Program-made: the position numbers and the translations under genes
Shown here: positions 17,844-27,271 of the stretch, one piece after another
Numbering within the stretch: position 1 is the first letter of the stretch
Layout: each line of letters starts with the position of its first letter
The notes under the pieces: generated by a model
Database searches by the model: none
The model's input: only the letters and a program-made list of their open reading frames with translations
Told to the model about the DNA's origin: nothing
NCBI GenBank assembly: GCA_025210965.1
Contig: JAOAQY010000197.1
Location: forward strand, 1-58,663
DNA length: 58,663 bases
Origin: Tissierellales bacterium
GTDB lineage: Bacteria; Bacillota; Clostridia; Tissierellales; JAOAQY01
Reading direction: 5' to 3'

Positions 17844-20189
17844 CTAAGTCATTCTATTTTTAAGTGCTTCTATGAAGTTTATATGGTGTATTTTTCTCTT
17901 TGCAAATCCCTGTGCCAATGCTATAAACATGAGAGTAAGTACAGCTGATACCACATAAACTCTGAAATCGAAATAGACTTTCATGGTATATAATTCTGTG
18001 CTAAATGCTGTCATAACAGCCTCTGACATAGCATTGCCCATTGGAACTCCTAGTATGAGTCCTAGCGTAGCCATGATATAATTCTCTTTTTTCATTATTT
18101 TGTACAATCCATCTTTAGAAAAACCTAATATTCTAAGTGAGGCTAGTTCCAATCTTCGTTCATTTATATTTACTACTGTAGATGAATAAATTATAGCAAA
18201 TCCTATAAATCCTGCCATTATAACCATAATAGTAGTAGATGTTATCATGAGTCCTAAAAATTGGTCGAACATATCTTTGTAGTCATCGTCCGATTGAACA
18301 TTCATTATGTTTTTTACATCCTCAAGTTTGTCTTTCACATCATCTTTACTATTTACCATGACAGATGTTATCATCTGAGGATCTACTAGTGTTTTTTGCA
18401 TATCTTTTATCTCCATGTATGCATTTGCTCCTAGCGCCTGCTCTACAATGGCTTTCACTCTTATATCTAAGTCTTCTCTTTCAGGTAGGAATGATTCTAT
18501 TGTTATTTTGTCTCCTATTCCCACTCTTAGTTTCTTTGCAAGTGCTTCGCTTAAGTATATTCCTCCGCTTTCTATTTGAACTCTTTTTCCTCCTAATGTC
18601 TGAAGATTATAAAATGGTGTATTCGCCTTTACTCCTATGACGTTTACAACCTTATCTCTCCACTTGCTCTTCAAATTGTATGGGTACTCTACCCTAGCTT
18701 CTATATTTTTTGCATCTATTAGCTCATCTATCTGCAATACTGCCCTTTCATGTATTGGCTGTGTAAAGTTTACTACGTAGTCTATCTGCTGGTATTCTTC
18801 AAATTGCAAATCAAATAGTACGTAGACGGAGCTTATCATGTTAAGTATAAATAGTATATTTGCAAAAGATAGCGCTATACCAAATATTATAAATAGAAAT
18901 CTTTTTTTGCTTCTCAGCATGTTTCTCATCACCATTTTCCAAGAAAACGATAAATGCTTCCATATACCATTTATTTTATCTATATATATTGCATGTGCTT
19001 TTTTGGGCGCTTCTGGTCTCATGGATTCTGCTGGTGCTATTTGTACTATTCTTCGTGCTCCCATGACTCCAGATACTACACAAAATGCTCCACTAAGTAG
19101 TATTCCTAAAAATGCGTAATTGTAGTAAATTACAATTTTCAAATATGGAATATCAAAAAATTCTTTGTACATCTCCGCATATGCTCCTGAAAGCGGTGTA
19201 CCTATTAGTATTCCAACCATAGCTCCGACAATACCTATAATTAGTGAATAAGCTGTGTAGTGCATTAGTATCTCTATATTTGTATATCCAAGCGCTTTCA
19301 TAACTCCAATAGACATTCTATCGTTTTTTACTATCCGAGAGATCATTAGAGCTATAGTCATAGCTGCTGCACCTAAAAATATTATAGGCACTACATTTGC
19401 AGTCTTTTTCACACCTTGAATTTCTTCATTTACCATGTTGTGACTTAGTTGATCTTTCATAGTAAAGAGTCTTTTCAAACCGTATTTTTCTATTTTATGC
19501 TCAAATTTTTCTTTTGTATAATCTAAGTCTCTACCCGCCTGAACTTTCATTACCAATTCGTTGTAATAGTCTCCATATCCCAATAGTTCTTGAACTATTT
19601 CTTCATTTAGGTATACTATTCCAAATTGGTCTGGCATAGGCATCATGCTCTGCTCACTCTCCATGAGATATACGAACTCTGGACTTGAAACTATACCTTT
19701 TACGTAGAATTTGTATGTCTTTCCCGATAAGCTTATCTCCATTTCATCTCCAACTGCTATATTTCTAGCATTTGCGAATTGTTTTATAACCAATATATCT
19801 CTTCTGGTATTTTTTATCGGGCCTCCATCGTTGTAGTATAGTTTATTTATATGTCCATTCTCTTTTTCAGATATCAGTCTTAATTTGACTTTCGATTCAT
19901 CATCTGTCTTCATGAGTATGTCCTGGGTAATTCTTCCTTCGACTAATTTTATTCCTTCTGCCTTCTCAAGTATGTCAACTTTGCTCTCTGGTATTCTAAC
20001 AACTTCTGCAAATAAATCTGCAAAGTTTTGATCACTATAGTATAGATATAGCGAGTTCTCAAGGTTTATAATTGCCATGTTCATCGTTACATATGCAAGT
20101 ATACCTATTGCTACTAATCCTACGATAGCTGCAAATTGTCCTTTTGTTTGTTTCAACCGCCTCCAAAGCCTGATATTAATCTTTCTCAT
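17844..20189 (-). CDS. ABC transporter permease with two FtsX domains (MacB-like)
   Basis: A membrane protein of 781 residues with an N-terminal membrane segment, a large extracytoplasmic domain (about 50-260), a three-helix FtsX module, a second extracytoplasmic domain and a final FtsX module. The ATG at 20189 overlaps the stop of the ATPase gene (TAATG), so I use it rather than the GTG at 20195. Such mechanotransmission ABC proteins act in export of peptides, drugs or lipoprotein-like cargo without a transmembrane channel of their own. The substrate cannot be read from the sequence. Confidence 0.87.
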   Translation of the reverse strand: MRKINIRLWRRLKQTKGQFAAIVGLVAIGILAYVTMNMAIINLENSLYLYYSDQNFADLFAEVVRIPESKVDILEKAEGIKLVEGRITQDILMKTDDESKVKLRLISEKENGHINKLYYNDGGPIKNTRRDILVIKQFANARNIAVGDEMEISLSGKTYKFYVKGIVSSPEFVYLMESEQSMMPMPDQFGIVYLNEEIVQELLGYGDYYNELVMKVQAGRDLDYTKEKFEHKIEKYGLKRLFTMKDQLSHNMVNEEIQGVKKTANVVPIIFLGAAAMTIALMISRIVKNDRMSIGVMKALGYTNIEILMHYTAYSLIIGIVGAMVGILIGTPLSGAYAEMYKEFFDIPYLKIVIYYNYAFLGILLSGAFCVVSGVMGARRIVQIAPAESMRPEAPKKAHAIYIDKINGIWKHLSFSWKMVMRNMLRSKKRFLFIIFGIALSFANILFILNMISSVYVLFDLQFEEYQQIDYVVNFTQPIHERAVLQIDELIDAKNIEARVEYPYNLKSKWRDKVVNVIGVKANTPFYNLQTLGGKRVQIESGGIYLSEALAKKLRVGIGDKITIESFLPEREDLDIRVKAIVEQALGANAYMEIKDMQKTLVDPQMITSVMVNSKDDVKDKLEDVKNIMNVQSDDDYKDMFDQFLGLMITSTTIMVIMAGFIGFAIIYSSTVVNINERRLELASLRILGFSKDGLYKIMKKENYIMATLGLILGVPMGNAMSEAVMTAFSTELYTMKVYFDFRVYVVSAVLTLMFIALAQGFAKRKIHHINFIEALKNRMT

Positions 20190-20899
20190 TACCACTCAAT
20201 CCTTTCAGGAGCTATCGGTGATGGATTGTACTCGTCTTTTATTATCTTTCCACTTCTCATCTTTATGACTCTATTTGCCATCTTCGATATGCCCGCATTG
20301 TGAGTAATTACTATAACGGTCTTTCCATATTCTTTATTTATTTTTTTGAGTACTGATAGTATCGATATTCCAGTTTCAAAATCAAGTGCTCCTGTAGGTT
20401 CATCACAAAGTATTACCTCTGGATTTTTTGCAATGGCTCTCGCAATCGCAACCCTCTGTTGCTCACCTCCACTCATCTGTGATGGAAAGTGACTTTTTCG
20501 CTCTGATAGTCCTAGGTTTTCTATTATGCTATCTATTTCCAATGCATCTGTAGTAATTTCCGTAGCGAGTTCTATATTTTCTCTAGCTGTAAGGTTTGCC
20601 ATTAAGTTGTAAAATTGAAACACAAAACCTATTTTGTGCCTCCTGTACTCAGTCAATTGTTTATCGCTATAGTGAGTTATACATTCTTCTTTGAAATAGA
20701 CATCTCCCTCACTAGGTAAGTCCATTCCTCCTATCATATTCAATAATGTACTTTTGCCCGAACCACTAGGGCCTACTATAACTACAAATTCACCACTATA
20801 AATTTGTAAATCTACTTTGTTAAGTGCTTTGACTTCTACTTCTCCCATCTGATAATGCTTTGATAAGAGCTTTGTTTGTATTAATGGTTTTCGATCCAT
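20189..20899 (-). CDS. ABC transporter ATP-binding protein (MacB/LolD type)
   Basis: ATPase of 236 residues with Walker A GPSGSGKST, Q-loop region FVFQFYNL, signature MSGGEQQRVAIARA, Walker B VILCDEPTGALD and the switch histidine in ITHN. I start at the ATG at 20899, which follows GGAGGT; the upstream ATG at 20911 would contain that ribosome binding site. First gene of a three-gene exporter operon with permease and HlyD adaptor. Confidence 0.92.
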   Translation of the reverse strand: MDRKPLIQTKLLSKHYQMGEVEVKALNKVDLQIYSGEFVVIVGPSGSGKSTLLNMIGGMDLPSEGDVYFKEECITHYSDKQLTEYRRHKIGFVFQFYNLMANLTARENIELATEITTDALEIDSIIENLGLSERKSHFPSQMSGGEQQRVAIARAIAKNPEVILCDEPTGALDFETGISILSVLKKINKEYGKTVIVITHNAGISKMANRVIKMRSGKIIKDEYNPSPIAPERIEW

Positions 20900-21033
20900 A
20901 TTGACCTCCATTCTAAAACTTCCCTTTTATCCTTTTTACCCAAATAGTATTTAATTAGTGTATTTTATGATTATTTTTTATGCATTTAACCAATAATTCT
21001 GGGTAATTTTTATATATGAAAGGTGGTAATTTA

Positions 21034-23424
21034 ATGAACTACTTTAAAAATTTAAAAATAAAATACAAGCTAATGCTATTATACTCCACCATATTTATAT
21101 TTAGCTTTTCTATTTTTAATATAATAACGTACTCTAATTACAAAGCTGAGCTTGAAACCAGCATAGGAACTCATCTTGAGCTTTCAACTTCTAGCATGGT
21201 CGATATGGTTAAAACAGCTGCTGATACTTCCATAAAAAACCACCTTAGGACACTAGCTGACAATTACAAGCACATTGCTGAAAATTATCACAAACGTTAT
21301 CTCTCAGGTGAAATGACTTTAGAAGAGGCTAAAACTGAGGTATCTAAATTGTTACTTGAACCAACAATAGGTTCAACAGGTTATCTATACATAGTTGATT
21401 CTGAGGGTATATTAGAGGTTCATCCAGTGGATGAACTAGTTGAAACCTCAATCGAAACTTTCGATTTCGGTAAAAAACAAATTGAATTAAAAACGGGGTA
21501 TATAGAATATGATTGGAAAAATCCAGAGGATACAAAAACTCGCCCGAAAGCCCTATACATGACTTACTTTGAACCTTGGGACTGGATTATATCTGCATCT
21601 AGTTATAGAGAAGAATTCACAGATCTTATAAACATACATGACTTTGAAGAATCTTTTCTATCCAAAAAATTTGGAAAAACAGGTTATTCTTATGTAATTG
21701 GAAATGATGGTAAATTCATCATCCATCCGTTTTTACAAGATGTAAACATTCTGGATGCTAAGGATGACCCAAGATATGATTCTATATTTTATATTTTCAA
21801 CAAAAAGACTGGAGTTTACACATATCCATGGAAAAATCCAAATGAGGATGAGTTTAGAGAAAAGTTGGCAGTATTTGAATTTATACCTGAGTACAATTGG
21901 ATTGTAACTTCTTCTGGATATTCTGAAGAGTTTTATTCTCCTCTTTTTGATGTTCAAAAACTACTTATATTAACAACTTTGGCTTCTTTTGTTCTAATAG
22001 TTTTGATAAACGAAAGGGCTAGCCGTATTATTAGTAAGCCGCTAGAACAGTTTTCAAATCAAATGCAAAATGGTTCTAAAGGCAACTTAGATGCATATTT
22101 CCATTATAAATACGATGATGAAATCGGTACGCTAAGTCGCTACTACAACCATTTCTTGGATGATATCAAAGGTCAACAAGATCAGCTGAAGCTTCAAATC
22201 GTTGAAAATAATGAATCGAAAGAATTGATTCGAGCAAATGAAAAACGATTGAAAACCATATTAGAAACTATGAATGAGGGATTTCTAGAAATAAATCTAA
22301 ATGGTGAGATAAAAGACGTGAACCCTGAGCTTGCTATAATACTTGGTTATTCTCAAGAGGAGCTTTTAAGCATGAATATGTATGAGCTATTGGATTCTAA
22401 AAGTAAAGATTTGCTTTCAAGTAAAATAACGGATAGAAAGATGGGGTTAGAAGATAGTTATGAAATGGAATTTTTGACAAAGTCAAATGAAACGCTCTAC
22501 ACTCTAATAAATGCAACTCCACTAATCGATGATTTCGGAGATATTTACGGTTCATTTGGTATAATCACTGATATATCTGAACTAAAGCAGCTTACTATGA
22601 ATTTGGAACAAAAGGTGTCTGAAAGAACGCTTGAACTCCAAAAGACTATAGATTTACTAAATGAAACAAAAGAAACTGCTATCAAAGCAGAACTTCTAGG
22701 ATCATTGAATCATCTTGTAGCTGGGGTAGCTCATAATATAAATACTCCTCTCGGCGTTTCTATTTCCTCTGTTTCGCATATTCGATTTATATATGAGGAG
22801 CTGGTGCAGAAACTATCGGAAAATAAATTGTCTAAGAAAAATTTAATATCATTCGTAAAAAAAATTGATGAATCTACAACACTTTTGGAGAACAATCTGA
22901 AAAGAGTTGATAAGTTGATAAAATCATTTAAGTTATTATCAGGAAGTCAATCTATAGGTGAGCGAAAAGTTTTTTCATTAAATGCTCATTTGAAAGAAAT
23001 CGCCAGACATCATTTCGAACATCCAATGCTCGAACACCCCGTCCCGATTTCTCTAGCTTTAGCTGATATTACTATAGATTCTTACCCTAATGCTTTTAAT
23101 ATAATATTTGAGCAGCTCTATGACAATACAATAGAATTTGGATCTGATGGCATTTTTGTCTCTATAAGGCTTTATAAGAATGATAATAATATATTTGTAG
23201 AGTATCGAGAAAGCTACGCTAGTGACAGATTAAATGATGAAATGTTTAAGCCGTTTTACACTAGTATGCCTGATTCTCATTCTGGTTTGGGACTCACTAT
23301 TGTACAAAACATCGTAAATAAAACACTGAATGGTTCTGTATTTTTTGATATTGCTGAGGATAATTCCTCTAATTTGGTTATGAAATTGCCTATTGCTTTG
23401 TTACAACACAGAAAGGAGATTTGA
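21034..23424 (+). CDS. Double-Cache, HAMP, PAS sensor histidine kinase with defective G1 box
   Basis: Membrane sensor of about 796 residues. After an N-terminal membrane segment come two Cache-type extracellular sensor repeats (each with the TGY.Y..D..G....HP pattern), a second membrane segment, HAMP, coiled coil, PAS (about 400-515) and a kinase core with phosphoaccepting H567 (GVAHNINTPLG). The ATPase keeps an N-box asparagine (LYDNTIEFG), an F box (FKPFYTS) and G2 (SGLGLTIV), but where G1 (DxGxG) should be it reads EYRESYASDRL. The start is the ATG at 21034 behind AAAGGTGG. The second kinase begins 3 nt later. Confidence 0.87.
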   Translation: MNYFKNLKIKYKLMLLYSTIFIFSFSIFNIITYSNYKAELETSIGTHLELSTSSMVDMVKTAADTSIKNHLRTLADNYKHIAENYHKRYLSGEMTLEEAKTEVSKLLLEPTIGSTGYLYIVDSEGILEVHPVDELVETSIETFDFGKKQIELKTGYIEYDWKNPEDTKTRPKALYMTYFEPWDWIISASSYREEFTDLINIHDFEESFLSKKFGKTGYSYVIGNDGKFIIHPFLQDVNILDAKDDPRYDSIFYIFNKKTGVYTYPWKNPNEDEFREKLAVFEFIPEYNWIVTSSGYSEEFYSPLFDVQKLLILTTLASFVLIVLINERASRIISKPLEQFSNQMQNGSKGNLDAYFHYKYDDEIGTLSRYYNHFLDDIKGQQDQLKLQIVENNESKELIRANEKRLKTILETMNEGFLEINLNGEIKDVNPELAIILGYSQEELLSMNMYELLDSKSKDLLSSKITDRKMGLEDSYEMEFLTKSNETLYTLINATPLIDDFGDIYGSFGIITDISELKQLTMNLEQKVSERTLELQKTIDLLNETKETAIKAELLGSLNHLVAGVAHNINTPLGVSISSVSHIRFIYEELVQKLSENKLSKKNLISFVKKIDESTTLLENNLKRVDKLIKSFKLLSGSQSIGERKVFSLNAHLKEIARHHFEHPMLEHPVPISLALADITIDSYPNAFNIIFEQLYDNTIEFGSDGIFVSIRLYKNDNNIFVEYRESYASDRLNDEMFKPFYTSMPDSHSGLGLTIVQNIVNKTLNGSVFFDIAEDNSSNLVMKLPIALLQHRKEI

Positions 23425-23427
23425 TAA

Positions 23428-25107
23428 ATGAATGATCAAAACAGAAAATTTTCAATACGATATAAGTTCATATTAACGTTTTCAATATTAATTCTCCTTT
23501 CAAACGGAATCATTGGCTATGTTTCATATTCTAGTGCATCAACTGAATTAGCCGAATCTGGAAAAATAGTCATGCAAAATGGAGTTCGAATGATAAAGGA
23601 AGCTATAAATATCAGGCAAAATGAAGTTGTATCTGGTCAACTAACACTAGAAGAAGCACAAGAAGATATAAAGCAATTGATACTAGGCCCTATGGCTGAT
23701 GATGGTACTAGACCTATAAATAACAATTTAAAACTAGGTGAGCATGGTTATTTTTTCATACTAGATACTGACGGATATGAAATAGCTCATCCTACACTTG
23801 AAGGAGCTTATCTATATGATTCTACCGATATGGCTGATTCTTCTCATTTCATAGTGCGTGAAATGATAGAAAAAGCAATAGATGGAGGTGGATTTACAAA
23901 TTATCACTGGGTTTTACCATACTCTGATGTGATAGCTCCCAAGACAAATTACTCTGAATTCGATAAAAATTGGAACTGGGTTATAGTAGCAAGTATCTAT
24001 CTAGAAGATTTTAACAGAGGTGCAAATTCCATTTTGAGTTTAACAATTTTCATGTTTTTTATAACGTCTCTAGTGGGACTCTCTTTGGTATTTTATTTAT
24101 CAAATTCTATACTAAACCCAATATCTAAATTGACAAATTCTATAAGCAAGGTTGCTGAGGGCGATTATGAGATAGACTCTTTAGATGTTTCAAATAATGA
24201 TGAAACTGGTATACTAGCTACTCAATTCAATTACATGCTGACTACTCTAAATAAGGAAATAACTTCAAGAAAACAAATAGAAGCTGAATTAGAGAAGAGA
24301 GTAGAGCACAGAACTCGTGAATTACAGGATTCTATCGAAACTTTAAATAAGACTCAAAGGCAATTGCTTGAATCTGAAAAAATGGCTGCACTTGGCAATA
24401 TAGTATCTGGCGTAACTCATGAAATAAATACGCCACTTGGTGCAAGTATAACTACTGTTTCTCATATATTGAATTTAAACGAAAAAAACAGGGCTATGTT
24501 GCTAGATCAAAAAATGTCGAAGAAGACTTTGCTAAATTACATGGATCACATGGATGAATCTGCAAATATGCTGTCTATAACTTTGAATCGAGCAGCTGAG
24601 CTCGTTAGAAACTTCAAACAAATGGCTGTCGATCAACATGCAAATATTATGACTAGATTTGATCTCCATGAGTATATAGAGTCTACATTATTTAGTTTGA
24701 AACACGAATACAAAAATTCTGGACATGATATCATAGTAGATTGTGATGGAGAAATTTTTGTAAATAGTTATCCAGGAGCGTATTCTCAAATAATTACAAA
24801 TCTGCTGATGAATTCTCTGATACATGCTTTTACCGATGACACTAATGGGACTATATTGATAAGAATATGGGAAGAAGATGATAGTGTATTCCTTGATTTT
24901 GCAGATTCTGGTATAGGTATACCCGAAGAAAATGTAACCAAGATATTTGATCCATTTTTTACTACTCGACGTGGACAGGGAGGTTCTGGAATAGGGCTAA
25001 ATCTCGTATACACTATTGTAACTGAACAACTTGGTGGAGATATTTGGTGCGAAAGCGAGATCGGAGTTGGAACTACTTTCCATATTTATGCACCAAAAGA
25101 GCTGTAA
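23428..25107 (+). CDS. Cache-HAMP sensor histidine kinase
   Basis: Membrane kinase of 559 residues with an N-terminal membrane segment, a single Cache-type sensor domain, a second membrane segment near 195-225, HAMP, a coiled coil and a complete kinase core: H331 in GVTHEINTPLG, N box NLLMNSLIHA, G1 DSGIGIPEE, F box FDPFFTT and G2 GSGIGLNLV. It follows the first kinase by 3 nt, and the two share the NTPLG H-box type, so they may form mixed dimers in which this subunit supplies the intact ATP site. No response regulator is next to the pair. Confidence 0.9.
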   Translation: MNDQNRKFSIRYKFILTFSILILLSNGIIGYVSYSSASTELAESGKIVMQNGVRMIKEAINIRQNEVVSGQLTLEEAQEDIKQLILGPMADDGTRPINNNLKLGEHGYFFILDTDGYEIAHPTLEGAYLYDSTDMADSSHFIVREMIEKAIDGGGFTNYHWVLPYSDVIAPKTNYSEFDKNWNWVIVASIYLEDFNRGANSILSLTIFMFFITSLVGLSLVFYLSNSILNPISKLTNSISKVAEGDYEIDSLDVSNNDETGILATQFNYMLTTLNKEITSRKQIEAELEKRVEHRTRELQDSIETLNKTQRQLLESEKMAALGNIVSGVTHEINTPLGASITTVSHILNLNEKNRAMLLDQKMSKKTLLNYMDHMDESANMLSITLNRAAELVRNFKQMAVDQHANIMTRFDLHEYIESTLFSLKHEYKNSGHDIIVDCDGEIFVNSYPGAYSQIITNLLMNSLIHAFTDDTNGTILIRIWEEDDSVFLDFADSGIGIPEENVTKIFDPFFTTRRGQGGSGIGLNLVYTIVTEQLGGDIWCESEIGVGTTFHIYAPKEL

Positions 25108-25126
25108 ACTACTGTTATATAATATA

Positions 25127-25194
25127 AAAAAGGGTCAAGTCTGAGATTTCATCTAACGTTTGGGTTATTTGAAATTTCAGACTTGACCCTTTTT
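25127..25194. terminator. Long bidirectional terminator
   Basis: A near-perfect stem of about 23 bp (AAAGGGTCAAGTCTGA... with its complement) has A-rich and T-rich flanks, and serves both the kinase pair and the convergent M24 peptidase gene. Confidence 0.9.
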
Positions 25195-25224
25195 GAAGTT
25201 AATTTAAATTTGTATTTCTATTAT

Positions 25225-26301
25225 TTACTTTACTATTTGTAAGTCCTTTGGATAGCTATTTAATACTTCACAGCCGTCTTTTGTAACTAATACTAGGTCT
25301 TCTATTCTAACTCCGTATTTTCCAGTAAGATAAATTCCTGGCTCTACTGAGAATACCATTCCTTCTTTGACTTCCATGTCATTTGTCATGCTAACATCTG
25401 GCGCTTCATGTACGCAGATACCTACGTTGTGACCAGTTCTATGTGTGAAGTATGGTCCATATCCTCCGTCTTCAATTACTTTTCTAGCTGCCTTATCTAT
25501 ATCGCTAAATTTTGCACCTGGTTTAACTGCTGCTATACCAGCTGCATTTGCTTCTTTTACTAGATTGTATATTTTTTTGTATTCTTCATTTGGTTCACCT
25601 AAGAATATACTTCTAGTCATATCTGAAGCATAACTATTTGTAAGTCCACCAATATCTATAATTACACATTCATTTTCATTCCATTTTGTTTCATCAGAAC
25701 TATGATGTGGCTCAGCTGCATTTTCACCATAGCAAATAAGTGGATCAAATGAGAATGCTGGTGTATCGTATTTTGCATATACATCCGCCAATCTCTTTCC
25801 AACTTCTACTTCTGAATGTCCTGCTTTTACTAATTCTATTGCTTCAGCCATTACTTTATCGTTTATTTGAGATGCTTTTCTCAAAAGTTCTCTTTCATCT
25901 TCATCTTTGATCATTCTAGCTTCATCTACTGATTCTGAACCTATCTCTACTTTGAGTTCTGGCATTTTCTTCATCAATCTGATTAAGAAATGTGATGGCC
26001 ACTCTTTGTCGATTCCAAGAGCTGTATTTCCACTAACTATTTTTGTTAAGTATTCAATTGGATCTTCTGTATCGTTGTAATGTTGAATCTCTACACCTAA
26101 ATCTTTTGATATAGGGAATAATTCGTTTAAGAATAATTTTGTCTCGCCTTGTTTGTTTAAATAAAGTGCTAACATACGCTCGCCTGGGTGAATCCACTCA
26201 TCTAATAAATAGAATATTGACTCTGGAGAAGTAATTACTACTTGGTCTAAACCCTTTTCCTGCATTTTTCCTAAAATTACATTTAATCTTTTTTGATTCA
26301 T
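25225..26301 (-). CDS. M24-family aminopeptidase (Xaa-Pro dipeptidase type)
   Basis: Cytosolic metallopeptidase of 358 residues with a creatinase-like N-terminal domain (about 1-130) and the pita-bread catalytic domain. The five metal ligands are in view: D in IIDIGG, D in YASDMTRS, H in TGHNVG, E in FSVEPGIY and E in VRIEDLV. It probably cleaves Xaa-Pro peptides. It starts behind AGAGGTG and lies downstream of the XRE-cupin gene, but a terminator separates them. Confidence 0.9.
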   Translation of the reverse strand: MNQKRLNVILGKMQEKGLDQVVITSPESIFYLLDEWIHPGERMLALYLNKQGETKLFLNELFPISKDLGVEIQHYNDTEDPIEYLTKIVSGNTALGIDKEWPSHFLIRLMKKMPELKVEIGSESVDEARMIKDEDERELLRKASQINDKVMAEAIELVKAGHSEVEVGKRLADVYAKYDTPAFSFDPLICYGENAAEPHHSSDETKWNENECVIIDIGGLTNSYASDMTRSIFLGEPNEEYKKIYNLVKEANAAGIAAVKPGAKFSDIDKAARKVIEDGGYGPYFTHRTGHNVGICVHEAPDVSMTNDMEVKEGMVFSVEPGIYLTGKYGVRIEDLVLVTKDGCEVLNSYPKDLQIVK

Positions 26302-26445
26302 TTATTTCACCTCTTATTTTATAATTGACTTCTTACTAATTTCAATATTATCACAATTTTTAAAATAATGCCAAGGCATTTTTACTGTTATAGTAAATTT
26401 TTTTCATCTATACAAGAATTATTTGTGATTTCTATTTTTCACAAT

Positions 26446-26496
26446 AAAAAACCACTCTACCGCAAAATATATTTTAGCGGCTATAAGTGGTTTTTA
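26446..26496 (-). terminator. Intrinsic terminator after the XRE-cupin gene
   Basis: AAAAACCACT/AGTGGTTTTT with an inner CCGC/GCGG stem; T-rich on both strands. Confidence 0.8.
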
Positions 26497-26548
26497 AAAG
26501 ATTGTATGTGTATGATTCCACAATAATATTAAAATGCTATTTTTGTTT

Positions 26549-27091
26549 TTAGAAAAACACTTGAGTTGTTGTGCTTAAAAATTTATTTTCCCTATCTATC
26601 GGGTTTATCCAAAAATGAGGTATATTAGATGGGTAATGCATAGTGTCTCCTTTTTTCAAAAGATATTCTTTTCCATCAAGATTTACTATTAGTACTCCTT
26701 CTAATATGTATACTAATTCTTCACCTGGATGTGTGAATATTTCTCTATGCTTCTCGTTACTCCCCATTTTAACTAATATAGTCTCTATTTTTCTATCTGG
26801 AAAGTCTCCACTGAGTCTTCTATATTCTATATTTGCTTTTTCTAGCTTAAACGGATGCTGTTCTTCTGATTTTGTTACATATGAATGTTCCTCATAATCA
26901 TCAAAAAAGGCTTTTATAGGTACTTCAAGCGCATCTGCTATTTTCTTTAGTGATGTAATCGCTAGTGATGAACTGCCATTTTCTACTTGAGACAAGAAAC
27001 TAACAGACAATCCTGTTCGCGCATTCATCTCTTTCAACGTATAACCTTTCATTTGTCTAGCTTTTTTTATTTTTTCTGCAATACCATTCAT
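26549..27091 (-). CDS. XRE-family regulator with C-terminal cupin domain
   Basis: A regulator of 180 residues. A helix-turn-helix of the lambda-repressor type occupies about residues 7-62 (GYTLKEMNARTGLSVSFLSQVE), and a cupin_2 barrel spans about 105-175 (HPGEELVYILEG, KKGDTMHYPSNIPH), with histidines and glutamate placed to bind a metal or small ligand. Such proteins often regulate amino-acid, polyamine or peptide metabolism; the ligand is not evident here. It lies between an MFS exporter gene and a peptidase gene, each with its own terminator. Confidence 0.87.
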   Translation of the reverse strand: MNGIAEKIKKARQMKGYTLKEMNARTGLSVSFLSQVENGSSSLAITSLKKIADALEVPIKAFFDDYEEHSYVTKSEEQHPFKLEKANIEYRRLSGDFPDRKIETILVKMGSNEKHREIFTHPGEELVYILEGVLIVNLDGKEYLLKKGDTMHYPSNIPHFWINPIDRENKFLSTTTQVFF

Positions 27092-27161
27092 TTACACGAC
27101 AACCCCCATATCCTTAACCGACTGTTTCCTTACCTTAGAATATCACACTTTAATGCAATAT

Positions 27162-27206
27162 AAAAGCATTGATAACAAGAGTAATCACGTTGATATCAAT
27201 GCTTTT
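27162..27206 (-). terminator. Intrinsic terminator after the MFS gene
   Basis: A perfect 13-bp stem (AAAAGCATTGATA/TATCAATGCTTTT) around a 19-nt loop, with T-rich ends in both directions. Confidence 0.85.
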
Positions 27207-27271
27207 TGTGTTTTTTCTTTATATTTTACATATAGTCTTGCTCGTAAATAAATCTATGTCGTTTATACTTT

